A stretch of 42,467 bases of DNA, from NCBI GenBank assembly GCA_947174665.1, contig CAMWJV010000013.1, positions 1 to 42,467 on the forward strand. Reading direction: 5' to 3'. The stretch is from an uncultured Lachnospiraceae bacterium (lineage in GTDB: Bacteria > Bacillota > Clostridia > Lachnospirales > Lachnospiraceae). Position 1 is the first letter of the stretch. Each line of letters begins with the position of its first letter. The notes below the pieces were generated by a model, which worked only from the letters and a program-made list of their open reading frames with translations, did not search any database and had not been told where the DNA came from. This document shows positions 17,654 through 28,438 of this stretch, one piece after another. The translations under genes and the position numbers were made by a program.

Positions 17654-17710
17654 ATGTGGCATAAAGACGATGCCGGAATGGATAAAAAGGGAAGAGGGTC
17701 GGCTTGGTAA
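17654..17710 (+). CDS. Possible 18-residue leader peptide upstream of AspRS gene
   Basis: ATG TGG CAT AAA GAC GAT ... TAA encodes MWHKDDAGMDKKGRGSAW. An AAGGTG-type ribosome site sits 6 nt upstream. Three of the 18 residues are Asp, the cognate amino acid of the enzyme encoded 30 nt downstream. It lies after the terminator hairpin, so any effect would more likely be on translation or mRNA stability. It could be chance. Confidence 0.35.
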   Translation: MWHKDDAGMDKKGRGSAW

Positions 17711-17740
17711 GAATGAGAATGGAAAGGAATGGAGATAAAA

Positions 17741-19171
17741 ATGACTGAGAACATAGAATGTATGGAAAATATGGAAAGAATCGGGACACAAAACAGGAGG
17801 ACTGAAATAGAAGTGACAAAGCTGTCAGATTATATCGGGGAGCTCGTGACGCTTCATGGAAGTATCTACAAAATCAGAAAGATGAGCGGGTTTAGCTTTG
17901 CTATTCTGCGGACGGCAAGGTATACCGTGCAGTGTGTCTGTGACAGACAGGAGGTTTTGGGACAGCTGCAGGAGGAGGCCTGCGTGGAGCTGACTGCAGA
18001 GGTAGTGGAGGAGGAGAGGGCAAAGGCAGGAGCCGAACTGCATATTACCGAGGTAAGTGTTCTCTCAAGGCCGACGGCACAGATGCCTATAGTGATGAAT
18101 CAAAAACTGATTGAAACATCTCTTGAGAACAAACTGGACTACCGTCCCCTGACGCTACGCAATGAAAAGGAGAGAGCAGTGTTCAAAATCCAGGAGGGAC
18201 TGCTGCGGGGCATTCGGTATTTTCTTCAGGCGGAGGGCTTCACGGAAATCCATTCACCCAAGATTGTGTATGCCGGTGCGGAGGGAGGTGCAAACATTTT
18301 CAAGTTGGACTACTTTGGCAAAGAGGCCTACCTGGCCCAGAGCCCTCAGTTTTACAAGCAGATGATGGTGGGAGTGTTTGAGCGGGTCTTTGAGGCAGGG
18401 CCGGTATTCAGGGCGGAGAAGCATGACACGGCACGCCACCTGAATGAATACACAGGAGTTGACTTTGAGATGGGATACATTCACAGCTTCCGAGAAATAA
18501 TGGAGACAGAGACAAGGATGCTGCAGGCCGCATTTGAACTGTTGCGGGAGGAGTATGCTTATGAGTTGGAGCTGCTGAAGGTGCAGCTGCCCTGCGGTAT
18601 GCGGAAAACCGGAGTGGAGGAGGCTGCATTCAAACCGCTGCACCAGGAATATGCAGACGCTGCGGGTTTTGAAATTCCGGCGTTGAAATTTTCGGAAGCG
18701 AAGGCTTTGTTGAGGGAACACAGCAAGGGTACAGCGCAGGCGGACAGCAAAAAGGAAAGCCATGATTTTGACCCGGAGGAAGAGAAACTTCTGTCGGAAA
18801 TTATTTTCCGGGAGACAGGAAGCGACTTTGTCTTTGTGACTCATTATCCTTCTGACAAGCGTCCTTTTTATGCTATGGATGACCCTGAAAATTCAGAGGA
18901 AACCCTGAGCTTTGACCTGTTGTTCCGGGGCCTGGAAATCACCACGGGCGGACAGCGGATTCATGACTATGAGATGCAGGTGGAGAAAATGAAAAACCGC
19001 GGAATGAATGTGGAGGCCTTTGAGAGTTATCTGATGATGCATAAACACGGAATGCCGCCTCACGGTGGTCTTGGAATCGGGTTGGAGCGTCTGACGGCGC
19101 GGCTGCTGGGATATGACAATGTTCGTCAGGCCAGTCTTTTTCCCAGAGACATTCACAGGCTGGAGCCGTAG
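17741..19171 (+). CDS. aspS: Aspartyl-tRNA synthetase, archaeal/non-discriminating type
   Basis: Class II synthetase charging tRNA-Asp and, as is typical for this archaeal-type subfamily in Firmicutes, probably also tRNA-Asn for amidation by GatCAB. The N-terminal ~100 residues form an OB-fold anticodon-binding domain (LVTLHGSIYKIRKMSGFSFA). The catalytic core shows AQSPQFYKQ, motif 2 FRAEKHDTARHLNEY near residues 223-237, RGLEITTGGQRIHDYE, and motif 3 GGLGIGLERLTARLLG near the C-terminus. ATG 17741 is preferred because GGAG lies 6 nt upstream (476 residues); ATG 17729 is in frame upstream. The standard bacterial AspRS is ~590 residues with a GAD insert, which is absent here. Confidence 0.92.
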   Translation: MTENIECMENMERIGTQNRRTEIEVTKLSDYIGELVTLHGSIYKIRKMSGFSFAILRTARYTVQCVCDRQEVLGQLQEEACVELTAEVVEEERAKAGAELHITEVSVLSRPTAQMPIVMNQKLIETSLENKLDYRPLTLRNEKERAVFKIQEGLLRGIRYFLQAEGFTEIHSPKIVYAGAEGGANIFKLDYFGKEAYLAQSPQFYKQMMVGVFERVFEAGPVFRAEKHDTARHLNEYTGVDFEMGYIHSFREIMETETRMLQAAFELLREEYAYELELLKVQLPCGMRKTGVEEAAFKPLHQEYADAAGFEIPALKFSEAKALLREHSKGTAQADSKKESHDFDPEEEKLLSEIIFRETGSDFVFVTHYPSDKRPFYAMDDPENSEETLSFDLLFRGLEITTGGQRIHDYEMQVEKMKNRGMNVEAFESYLMMHKHGMPPHGGLGIGLERLTARLLGYDNVRQASLFPRDIHRLEP

Positions 19172-19190
19172 TATGTATTCTATAGGAAGC

Positions 19191-19226
19191 ATCAATGCCG
19201 CCGGAGGCTGTTCCGGCGGCATTGAT
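19191..19226. terminator. Bidirectional hairpin between convergent genes
   Basis: Perfect 15-bp stem ATCAATGCCGCCGGA (19191-19205) / TCCGGCGGCATTGAT (19212-19226), 6-nt loop, between the AspRS stop and the stop of the convergent Rpn-type gene. No strong T-run on either side. Confidence 0.65.
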
Positions 19227-19235
19227 TATGAAACA

Positions 19236-20318
19236 TTACTGTCTGGATGACTTTAGTTCTTCGTTTTCAGCTCTTAATTTGGCAATTTCATTTTCCTTGG
19301 CAGCAATTTCATTTTCCTTGGCAGCAATTTCGTTTTCTTTGGCGGCAAGCTCATTTTCCTTGGCGGCAAGCTCATCATTTTTAGCGGCGACCTGATTTGT
19401 CAGGCTTGTAAGTTCTTCCTGCATGTCGTCAATCATCAGACGTATAGTGTTGCGATCTGCAATAGCAAGTGCTTCTGAATACATATAAATCAACTCCTCC
19501 GGTTTTGTCCTGAATTGAGCAATTTCCTGATATAGTTCACAAAATTCAGGGTTTGCGGTTACCAGTTTCAGAATGTCTTCGGGCTCATCGGAACTGAAAA
19601 AGGTGAGCCACGCATGCAATTTGTTATTTATATTGTGAACGTATTTTCTGAAGGTGTCAAGAGAAATATATTTGGTTTTTATGAGTGAAGTGACTTCGGC
19701 ACCGCTGTCATAGGAGATTTGCTCATTGTGGATATAATGGGGTGAAACTTTATTAAAAGGGGCAGAACTGTGTTCCATGAGGATAATGAGAAAGAATGGT
19801 TTCATCATTTTGTAGCTGAACTTATCTTTTAGTTTACTTTTAAGCTCGCTGTATTGCCGCATAATGGCATCGGCGGCATAACAGTTGCTTCGTTCTCCCG
19901 GGAAATAGAGTCCCAGCTTTTGCATTTCCACATTGACGCGGGAACCGTCGGAGAGTTGAAGCAAAATATCCATGATAATAATGCCGGTTTCATCAGCCAT
20001 GGGCAATCCTTCTCGTGGAAGAACCTTTTCTATATGAACTTCTGCGCCCATCAGTTCGGCCAGAAAACTTTCCAGGCGATGCGGGTGAAGGACGGGAGAC
20101 ATGATTTTATGAAAAAGGGCATCATAGGTTATTTTCATACCGCGTTGTGCCTCGATAAAGGTAAGGAGTTTCTGCTGCACTCTATCAGGAAAGAGGAGAA
20201 AACGCTGATAGGTTTCTTTGTTTTGCATAATCAGCTTTTTTGCATCCTGTGACGAAAAACGCTCTCCCAGAACAGCAGTGAGTGATGGAGCCGATGGAGT
20301 GAAGTTGTCATAAGTCAT
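19236..20318 (-). CDS. Rpn/PD-(D/E)XK nuclease family protein with heptad-repeat tail
   Basis: 360-residue protein of the recombination-promoting nuclease/transposase-like group common in Lachnospiraceae. The nuclease core reads GIIIMDILLQL (Asp ~117) then DGSRVNVEMQK (Glu ~131 and Gln ~133), the ExQ form of the PD-(D/E)XK motif. YAADAIMRQYSELK and the later Phe/Tyr-rich region also match the family. The C-terminus (~300-358) is a coiled coil of near-perfect heptads of the type ELAAKEN. A GAGGT site lies upstream of ATG 20318. Not flanked by recognisable inverted terminal repeats, so it is probably a resident gene. Cellular role unproven. Confidence 0.85.
   Translation of the reverse strand: MTYDNFTPSAPSLTAVLGERFSSQDAKKLIMQNKETYQRFLLFPDRVQQKLLTFIEAQRGMKITYDALFHKIMSPVLHPHRLESFLAELMGAEVHIEKVLPREGLPMADETGIIIMDILLQLSDGSRVNVEMQKLGLYFPGERSNCYAADAIMRQYSELKSKLKDKFSYKMMKPFFLIILMEHSSAPFNKVSPHYIHNEQISYDSGAEVTSLIKTKYISLDTFRKYVHNINNKLHAWLTFFSSDEPEDILKLVTANPEFCELYQEIAQFRTKPEELIYMYSEALAIADRNTIRLMIDDMQEELTSLTNQVAAKNDELAAKENELAAKENEIAAKENEIAAKENEIAKLRAENEELKSSRQ
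19281..19382 (-). repeat. 21-bp tandem repeat encoding coiled-coil heptads
   Basis: Units start at 19299, 19320, 19341 and 19362, with a shorter flanking copy at 19281. Consensus on the plus strand is GGCAGCAATTTCATTTTCCTT with a few substitutions. Each unit encodes one 7-residue heptad, so unit gain or loss would keep the frame and change coiled-coil length. Confidence 0.9.
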
Positions 20319-21994
<1,676 letters not shown>

Positions 21995-22030
21995 AGGCAG
22001 GTGTCTATCGAATAATTTTTTCACGCATTA

Positions 22031-22092
22031 AAAATTCACCTTTCTGTTATGATAGAGTTGTTTGAGCTACTACATAACGGAAAGGTGATTTT
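22031..22092. terminator. Bidirectional terminator-like inverted repeat between eno and the left opp operon
   Basis: Arms at 22031-22051 and 22073-22092 are complementary over about 20 nt with one G-U pair and one bulge (core TCACCTTTC / GAAAGGTGA), with a 21-nt loop. T-rich sequence follows on both strands. It separates two convergent transcription units. Confidence 0.65.
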
Positions 22093-22117
22093 AATTTCCG
22101 GGTAGAAGAATATTCAT

Positions 22118-22501
22118 TCAGAGAAACTCATATACGGCCAATGCCACCAGCGCTAAAACAAGGTATACTGCTCCGGCCAGAAGCAGCCCTGCGGGAGATT
22201 TCCGTTCCGCTGCCTTCCGCTCCCGGTACTGATGGATGTCCTCCTTCTCCTCCCTCCTTAGGGCCGGCAGCGCCAGTTCGACGGCCACGCGCAGGCCATA
22301 ACCTGCCACGTCAAAGGCGCCCCGGTTGGATACTGCCTTAATGGTGCCCAGTCCCAGGAGAATCACTGCGGCCACGAAAAAACCGTCACACACCGATCGG
22401 CTCCACCCATAGTCCCTACTGACGTTCAAGGCACACACGGCCGCAGCAAGAATCGCACCGATAGCAAGGCATGTCAGAAGCCCTCTTCTTTTACCGCTCA
22501 T
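22118..22501 (-). CDS. DUF3899-like small membrane protein, last gene of left opp operon
   Basis: 127 residues with two hydrophobic segments at the N-terminal side ([36 protein letters not shown]), the short conserved-looking [13 protein letters not shown] stretch, a charged cytoplasmic segment ([16 protein letters not shown]), and a C-terminal helix. It overlaps the OppF stop by 4 nt (ATGA). A paralog of the same layout ends the right operon, which argues for a real link to this transporter type. Function unknown. Confidence 0.75.
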   Translation of the reverse strand: MSGKRRGLLTCLAIGAILAAAVCALNVSRDYGWSRSVCDGFFVAAVILLGLGTIKAVSNRGAFDVAGYGLRVAVELALPALRREEKEDIHQYRERKAAERKSPAGLLLAGAVYLVLALVALAVYEFL

Positions 22502-23652
22502 TTAGAGGAAAGCTCCGCCAGGATCTTTTGATATTCTGCTTCGTTGCATTGGACGAAGTGGCCGGGACGAACCTCGCGGAAAGATGGCTTGTCAACGCTG
22601 TAATCATGCTCTGCCAGCGGATTATATGTGATGCGCCGGCGCTGCCGCTCATAAATGGGATCCGGCAGCGGGATGGCGGAGAGCAGAGATCTGGTATAGG
22701 GATGCAGAGGATGAGCGAACAGCTCGTCAGAGTCCGCCAGCTCCACCATCCTGCCGTAATACATGACTCCGATGCGGTCGGAAAAATACTTGACCACGGA
22801 CAGGTCATGGGCGACAAAGAGAATGGTCAGGCCAAAGCGCTCCCGCAGATCATTCAGGAGATTGATGACCTGGGCCTGTACCGATACATCCAGGGCGGAC
22901 ACCGGTTCGTCAGCGATGATCAGCTCAGGATTCATGATGATAGAGCGCGCCACACCGATACGCTGCCTCTGACCGCCGGAGAACTCATGCGGGTAACGGG
23001 ACGCATGCTCCCTGACCAATCCAACCAACTCCAGCATTTCGTAAACCTTCTCGTCGATAACCTTCTTATTCCGCTCGCCCTGAATAACCAGTCCCTCTGA
23101 AATAATCTCCCGGACAGTCATCCGGGGATCCAGAGAGGCTATCGGATCCTGAAAGATCATCTGGATCTGTGTGACTAAGCGTGTCTTTCTGGCCTTTCTC
23201 ATTTCATCCTTATATTGAGTTTCCAGCAAGGTCTTTTCTTTACCGGCTGCCGCTGCAATTTTGGGTTCGTATTCGGCCTTCAGCTCCTCCATACGCCTGG
23301 CGGCATATTCTTTGTCACAATTCTTCTGATCATTCCGGGCTGCCTTAATCTGTGCCTTCAGTTCGGCAATGCGGGCAGGATCCTTCGTATCTTTAAGTTC
23401 GTCCCTGTAGGACTGGATGCCTGCGGCAATGCGCACTCCCTTAAAATAAATGTTGCCGGAGGTGATATTATACAGTTTGATGATGGAGCGTCCGGTAGTA
23501 GTCTTACCACAGCCGGATTCACCCACCAGACCGAAGACCTCACCTTTCCGAATATCGAAGCTGACGTCATCCACAGCCTTTGTCACAAAATTTCCGGCTC
23601 TAAAATACTGGCAGAGGTGTTCGACCCTCAGCAAGGGTTCCTGATTACTCAT
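22498..23652 (-). CDS. oppF: Oligopeptide ABC transporter ATPase OppF-like with coiled-coil insertion (left operon)
   Basis: 384-residue ATPase energising peptide import together with the OppD-like partner. Walker [10 protein letters not shown] at residues 44-52, Q-loop [13 protein letters not shown] (Gln ~168), signature [14 protein letters not shown], Walker [14 protein letters not shown]-loop VAHDLSVVK, and the C-terminal oligopeptide-family tail ([16 protein letters not shown]). Between ~79 and 158 there is an extra, highly charged, helical segment rich in Lys/Glu/Ala not found in ordinary OppF (~310-330 residues). Its first 8 nt overlap the end of oppD (ATGAGTAA), indicating tight coupling. 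Confidence 0.9.
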   Translation of the reverse strand: MSNQEPLLRVEHLCQYFRAGNFVTKAVDDVSFDIRKGEVFGLVGESGCGKTTTGRSIIKLYNITSGNIYFKGVRIAAGIQSYRDELKDTKDPARIAELKAQIKAARNDQKNCDKEYAARRMEELKAEYEPKIAAAAGKEKTLLETQYKDEMRKARKTRLVTQIQMIFQDPIASLDPRMTVREIISEGLVIQGERNKKVIDEKVYEMLELVGLVREHASRYPHEFSGGQRQRIGVARSIIMNPELIIADEPVSALDVSVQAQVINLLNDLRERFGLTILFVAHDLSVVKYFSDRIGVMYYGRMVELADSDELFAHPLHPYTRSLLSAIPLPDPIYERQRRRITYNPLAEHDYSVDKPSFREVRPGHFVQCNEAEYQKILAELSSK

Positions 23653-25798
23653 TTTCGGCCTCCCTTCTCTGGTTCATCCTGGCGATGCGGTCAATGACAG
23701 CCTTGGGCGGATCCACCTTGGGCGCATCCGGGTGCAGCAGCCAGGTAGCTGCATAGTGGGTGTCGCTGATCCGGAACATGGGCGGCTGCCGCTCAAAGTC
23801 AATCTGCATGGCATACTGGTTCCTGGCGGCAAAGGCATCCCCCTTTGGCGGATAGATCATGTTGGGCGGTGTGCCGGGAATGGCTGTCAGCTTCTCATTG
23901 GTATCCAGATCAGGCATGGAGGAAAGCAGCGCCCAGGTATAAGGGTGGGCGGCATGATAGAAAATGTCCTCGCTGGTGCCGTACTCCACGATTTTCCCGG
24001 CGTACATAACGGCCACGCGGTCCGCCATGTTGGCAACCACGCCCAGGTCATGGGTAATGAAAATCACGGACAGATGGCGCTCCACTTTAAGTCTGTTGAT
24101 GAGTTCCAGAATCTGGGACTGGATGGTCACATCCAGAGCCGTAGTGGGTTCATCACAGATAAGGATGTCCGGATTTGCTGCCAGGGCGATGGCAATGACG
24201 ATACGCTGGCGCATACCTCCGGAAAACTCAAAGGGATATTGCCGGAAGCGCTTGTGGGGCTCTGAGATACCCACCTCCTCCATCAGCCTGATAGCCCGGT
24301 GCCTGGCAATCCTGGGAGTCACCTTGTCAACAATGCCGGAGGAATTCTGCATCAGGTAATCGATGGCAGCAATGGTTTCAGTGTGGTAATCCCGGCTGTC
24401 AGCGGTGTTCAGAACATTCTGATAGTGCGCCGTAAGCCGATCAATAATGTGTGACAGGTTTGTCTTAATCAGCTCCAGATCGGTAACGGCAGCCTCCGCC
24501 ACTTCCCAATCGGGCTTTCCGCCCCTGGATACAATGGCATCATATTTACGCCTCTCCCGTTCGTGCCTGCGGAGGATTCCAACATTAGCTTTTACGCCGT
24601 GAAAATACTTGTCCAGCTCACTCCTCATGCTGGGTGAAAAGGTGTAGACAAGGCTGTCCTTGCTGATAGCAAGGGGATCAATGGTTCCTTTGACCGTTTC
24701 GCCCAGCTTCTTCCAGGTATCCACGCACTTATTTTTATCCAGCTGCTCTGCAGCATAAACCGACCGTGCGGACTCCAGCTCCTGGACTGCCGTGCGTATA
24801 CGGGCATAGCACTGGTTCGCAGAATAGATCAGGGCCCTCTGGGCATCGGAGACAAAGTCTGTCATAAAATCCTTTTCCAGATAATCCAGCAAAAAATCGT
24901 TCAGCTTTTCCAGCGGCATATCCGGCAGCGGTTTATCAGAGAATGTCAGATAATAGCCCATACGGAAGAAATTCGGCTTTGGCTTTTCCGCGCCCTCTGT
25001 CATAATTTCCCGCAAACGGTAAAGATTCTCAAGCACCGCCTGATAATCTTTTTTCTGAAAGTTCCCTTCCAGAGCAGAAGCGTTCTGCAGAACCTCAGCT
25101 TTATACTTATCCGGGTCTACCACATATTTGTTAAGGGACTCACGGCTGCGGCGGGCAATATCTTTAATGCGGTCCGCCGCACCTTTTGCCACGGTATTCT
25201 TTTCCAGTTCAAAGGCAATGATCCCGATATCGTCCAGCGCCTCTGTCGCTCCCTCATGGGAAGTGTTGTATGCAGATTCCAGTTCAGTATGCTTCCTTTC
25301 GAATTGCTGGAATTTCCTGCAGCTGACAGCAGCACGTGCTCGTTCCGTTTCATTCGAGGCGCTGGCAGCCATCATGTCTTCCAGATTCTTTAGATATGTG
25401 CGGAAGGAGCGCTTGCTTTCCCGCTGGCGGATTTTGCCCTTGAGAAGCATGGCTTCCGTAAGCTGACGGCCGATGCGTACGATGGGGTTCAAGGAGGACA
25501 TGGGATCCTGGAAAATCATAGCGATCCTGTCACCGCGGATCTTATGAAAATCCTCCTCTGATATTTTCAGCAGGTCCTGACCGTCATAAATGATTTCACC
25601 GGACTCCACAATGGAGTTGCCCGCCAAAATGCCCAGAATAGCCTTGCTGGTGACGGATTTGCCTGATCCCGACTCACCCACAATGGCCAGGGTTTCACCC
25701 TTGGCAAGGTCGAAATCAATTCCGCGGACCGCCTGCACCTTGCCATTGCCGGTGCGGAAGGAGATGCGTAAATCTTGTACATGCAATTTGTTTTCCAT
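23645..25798 (-). CDS. oppD: Oligopeptide ABC transporter ATPase OppD-like with ~370-residue insertion (left operon)
   Basis: 717 residues, about twice the usual OppD length. Walker A GESGSGKS at 41-48, Q-loop [12 protein letters not shown] (Gln 97), then an inserted region to about 490, then signature [15 protein letters not shown] at 525, Walker [13 protein letters not shown] (Asp 549, Glu 550), H-loop FITHDLG (His 583), and the peptide-transporter C-terminus ([15 protein letters not shown]). In ordinary OppD the Q-loop and signature are ~55-60 residues apart; here ~430. The insert is charged, mostly helical-looking, and falls in the helical subdomain that contacts the permeases. The start ATG shares one base with the oppC stop (TAATG). 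All catalytic motifs are intact, so it should be active. Confidence 0.9.
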   Translation of the reverse strand: MENKLHVQDLRISFRTGNGKVQAVRGIDFDLAKGETLAIVGESGSGKSVTSKAILGILAGNSIVESGEIIYDGQDLLKISEEDFHKIRGDRIAMIFQDPMSSLNPIVRIGRQLTEAMLLKGKIRQRESKRSFRTYLKNLEDMMAASASNETERARAAVSCRKFQQFERKHTELESAYNTSHEGATEALDDIGIIAFELEKNTVAKGAADRIKDIARRSRESLNKYVVDPDKYKAEVLQNASALEGNFQKKDYQAVLENLYRLREIMTEGAEKPKPNFFRMGYYLTFSDKPLPDMPLEKLNDFLLDYLEKDFMTDFVSDAQRALIYSANQCYARIRTAVQELESARSVYAAEQLDKNKCVDTWKKLGETVKGTIDPLAISKDSLVYTFSPSMRSELDKYFHGVKANVGILRRHERERRKYDAIVSRGGKPDWEVAEAAVTDLELIKTNLSHIIDRLTAHYQNVLNTADSRDYHTETIAAIDYLMQNSSGIVDKVTPRIARHRAIRLMEEVGISEPHKRFRQYPFEFSGGMRQRIVIAIALAANPDILICDEPTTALDVTIQSQILELINRLKVERHLSVIFITHDLGVVANMADRVAVMYAGKIVEYGTSEDIFYHAAHPYTWALLSSMPDLDTNEKLTAIPGTPPNMIYPPKGDAFAARNQYAMQIDFERQPPMFRISDTHYAATWLLHPDAPKVDPPKAVIDRIARMNQRREAENE

Positions 25799-27321
25799 TA
25801 GTCGTCCACCCCCCTTGTCGTTGGATTGAATGCGTCGCGAAGACCGTTGCCGAAGAGGTTAAAGCAGATCATCAAAAGCCCCAAAAAGATACTTGGATAA
25901 AGGATAGCGTGGGGCGCAGTGGTAACAACTGCATTGCCCTGACTTAGCAAGGTGCCGATGGTAGTACCGGCAAAAGCGCTCAGATTCACTATACCTAAGT
26001 AGGTCATGGAGGTTTCGGAACTGATAACACCGGGGATCACCAGAGCACAACTGGTAATGATGGTGCCGATGGCGTTAGGAAAAATATGCTTGAACATCAG
26101 CCGCCCGTCGCTGGCTCCCAGGGTGCGCGCCGCCAGGACAAACTCCTGGCTTTTGAAGCGATAGAACTGCTTTCTTGTCAGGGCGGACATGCCGATCCAC
26201 CCTGTCATCACAAAGGCAAACAGGAATGAGGGCACAATACCTACCTTTTGGGCAAGATGCAGTTGGAACAAGGTGGTGACCACCACGAAGGGCACGCCGG
26301 AAAGGATATCCGCAATACGGTCCAGCAGCATATCCACCCAACCGCCGTAATAACCCTGCAGGGCTCCATAAATCGCCCCAATGGTTAGATTGATGGCGCT
26401 GACCAGAATGGCGAAAATGATGGAGAATCTGGCTCCAACGCCGATCCCGCAGAAAATATCCTGACCCAAGGCATTTGTTCCCATGAGATAAGCGGGTTCC
26501 ATGCCGTTCAGGTATTGATAATAGTTATAATACAGCACACGGCATTGAACGGAACCGGATCTGCCGTAGGAGTAAATGTAGTCACCGGGATCGCCGGGAA
26601 TACGCAAAGAGCTATATTCCAGCCCTGCCTTATCTACGCTGGTGGAATAAACCGGAATGAAATCACCGTTGTCGTCTAAAACTGCGTTTCCCTTGGAGTC
26701 TACCTGGTACCAAATGTTGGGGTTATCACTGATATTGCCGATGTCCTTGGGCTCCACATAGGGATAGAGTACCTGGATGCCGGTTTCATTCTGCCAGTCC
26801 TGAATCCGCTGAAATTCATCATAGGAAAAGGTCTTATAAATCATCCCCTTCATATAATATGCATTGACCTCGATATCATAGGTAGTTCGGGTTATCGTCT
26901 GACCTTTGTGGATCATCTCAGTGTCATGGGTGCCCAGAACACGGATCACTGGCTCCAGGCCGGTCTCAACACCGATGGCCTTCCACGCAAGCATGGAATT
27001 GTCATTTTGACTGTCCAGGGTTCTGGCGCCATCCAAGATGCCGAGGTGCATATCGGAAACAGCGCGGACATAAGGCGGAAAGTTGATATAAATGCTGTCC
27101 TGATCCCGAATGTCATAAGGAGAGAGCATCGGTGCAACAATGGCGTACAGAATCAGCAGAGCCAAAATCCATGCGGCAATCACAGAAGACTTATTTTTGC
27201 CAAAGCGCAGCATGGCGTCCACAAAGAAACTGCGGGCTTTGGTCTGCAGTTCCCTGTCATGAAGCTTTTCATTTTCCTGGACGAAAGCGAACTTTTCAAC
27301 AGGAATCTTTTCATAGTCCAT
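25798..27321 (-). CDS. oppC: Oligopeptide ABC transporter permease OppC-like with large extracytoplasmic insertion (left operon)
   Basis: 507 residues compared with ~300 for standard OppC/DppC. The N-terminal cytoplasmic tail and first membrane helix (VIAAWILALLILYAIVAPML, ~50-70) are followed by ~200 extra residues facing outside (for example EFQRIQDWQNETGIQVLYPY). The usual five-helix permease core then starts at GTNALGQDIFCGIGVGARFS. The EAA-type loop is RTLGASDGRLMFKHIFPNAI. The C-terminus GNGLRDAFNPTTRG is typical. GGAGG lies upstream of the ATG; 15 nt separate it from oppB. The added domain may help capture or gate peptides with the binding protein; that is inference. Confidence 0.9.
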   Translation of the reverse strand: MDYEKIPVEKFAFVQENEKLHDRELQTKARSFFVDAMLRFGKNKSSVIAAWILALLILYAIVAPMLSPYDIRDQDSIYINFPPYVRAVSDMHLGILDGARTLDSQNDNSMLAWKAIGVETGLEPVIRVLGTHDTEMIHKGQTITRTTYDIEVNAYYMKGMIYKTFSYDEFQRIQDWQNETGIQVLYPYVEPKDIGNISDNPNIWYQVDSKGNAVLDDNGDFIPVYSTSVDKAGLEYSSLRIPGDPGDYIYSYGRSGSVQCRVLYYNYYQYLNGMEPAYLMGTNALGQDIFCGIGVGARFSIIFAILVSAINLTIGAIYGALQGYYGGWVDMLLDRIADILSGVPFVVVTTLFQLHLAQKVGIVPSFLFAFVMTGWIGMSALTRKQFYRFKSQEFVLAARTLGASDGRLMFKHIFPNAIGTIITSCALVIPGVISSETSMTYLGIVNLSAFAGTTIGTLLSQGNAVVTTAPHAILYPSIFLGLLMICFNLFGNGLRDAFNPTTRGVDD

Positions 27322-27336
27322 AAATTTCCCTCCTCC

Positions 27337-28290
27337 CTATTTTTTAGAACCCATACGAATCCGTGGATCGATGAATCCATAGCTGATGTCCACCACCAGA
27401 CTTGCCGCCAGGCCGATGGCCGTATAAAAACAGGTGGACATTATAAACACGTTATAATCCTGTGACCGGATCGCATTGAGCGTGAGACCGCCCACACCGG
27501 GGATTGCAAAAATATTTTCAATGATGAGGGAACCGCCAAGGATCCCGATAAACTCGCCGAAGATACCGGGAACGATGACTACAAAGCAGTTCCTTAAAGC
27601 ATGGCGCACTGTGGCCTGGGCTTTGGTCAGACCCTTGGTTCTGGCCAACAACATAAATTCGCTGGTCAGCACCTCCGTCAGCTCCGCACGGGTGGTGCGG
27701 CAAAATCCGGCGATGACGCCGAAACTAAGGGACAGGATTGCCGGAACCATACTTTTGAACATCTCCATGGAGAAATAGTCCGATCCACCTTTCATGATCA
27801 GGGGGAACAGACGAAGCCGGAAGCAAAAAATATACTGAACAAGAAAAGCATAGACGAAACTGGGGACAGAAATAACCACCATAGTCAGAGTGGAAATGAG
27901 GTAATCCACCCAAGTGTTTTTCTTCAACGCGGCCCAGATACCCAAAGCGATGCCGACAGGAATGGTCCACAAAATAGAGTATAGATTCACAATCATCGTA
28001 GCCGGCAGCTTTTCCAAAAATATGGTCAGGACGGACCGTCCTGTATAAAGCTGTTCGCTCAGCCCCCAGTCAAACTTGGTGAAAATGCCCCTGAGAAAAA
28101 TTCCGAATTGTACCAGATAGGGCTTATTATACCCTAAAGCCTCGCGGCGCATCTGGATGACTTCCGTATGAATATCGTCCGGAGGTAGGGCAGGAAGCGG
28201 CAGCATACGAATCAGGACGAAGCACATGAACGTGATGACAAAAAACACTATGATCATGTACAAAAGTCTCTGTAGGGTGTATTTGAACAT
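27337..28290 (-). CDS. oppB: Oligopeptide ABC transporter permease OppB-like (left operon)
   Basis: 317 residues, normal length. N-terminal helix LLYMIIVFFVITFMCFVLIR, a periplasmic segment with RREALGYNKPYLVQFG, KLPATMIVNLYSILWTIPVG, EAA loop RTKGLTKAQATVRHALRNCF, and C-terminal VVDISYGFIDPRIRMGSKK. About two-thirds identical by eye to the right-operon copy. The gap to the binding-protein gene contains a stable hairpin, a common way to give excess binding protein over permease. No change in key permease features is visible. Confidence 0.93.
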   Translation of the reverse strand: MFKYTLQRLLYMIIVFFVITFMCFVLIRMLPLPALPPDDIHTEVIQMRREALGYNKPYLVQFGIFLRGIFTKFDWGLSEQLYTGRSVLTIFLEKLPATMIVNLYSILWTIPVGIALGIWAALKKNTWVDYLISTLTMVVISVPSFVYAFLVQYIFCFRLRLFPLIMKGGSDYFSMEMFKSMVPAILSLSFGVIAGFCRTTRAELTEVLTSEFMLLARTKGLTKAQATVRHALRNCFVVIVPGIFGEFIGILGGSLIIENIFAIPGVGGLTLNAIRSQDYNVFIMSTCFYTAIGLAASLVVDISYGFIDPRIRMGSKK

Positions 28291-28371
28291 GCAGATATTC
28301 TCCTTTATTCCTCGGTTTTCATATACTTCGTCTCATTTTAGGAAGCGCGGTATATGAAAATCGATAAATAC

Positions 28372-28400
28372 AGGGGAAAGACTCAAACAGCCTTTCCCCT
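28372..28400 (-). promoter_or_regulatory. Hairpin between left binding-protein gene and oppB
   Basis: AGGGGAAAG (28372-28380) pairs perfectly with CTTTCCCCT (28392-28400), 11-nt loop. No clear T-run in the minus-strand direction. It is probably an mRNA 3'-end stabiliser or partial terminator that raises binding-protein over permease expression. The rest of the 148-bp gap shows nothing else. Confidence 0.6.
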
Positions 28401-28438
28401 CTCATCCCCTGCAAAAAGGGGGAAACAATGCAATTCAT

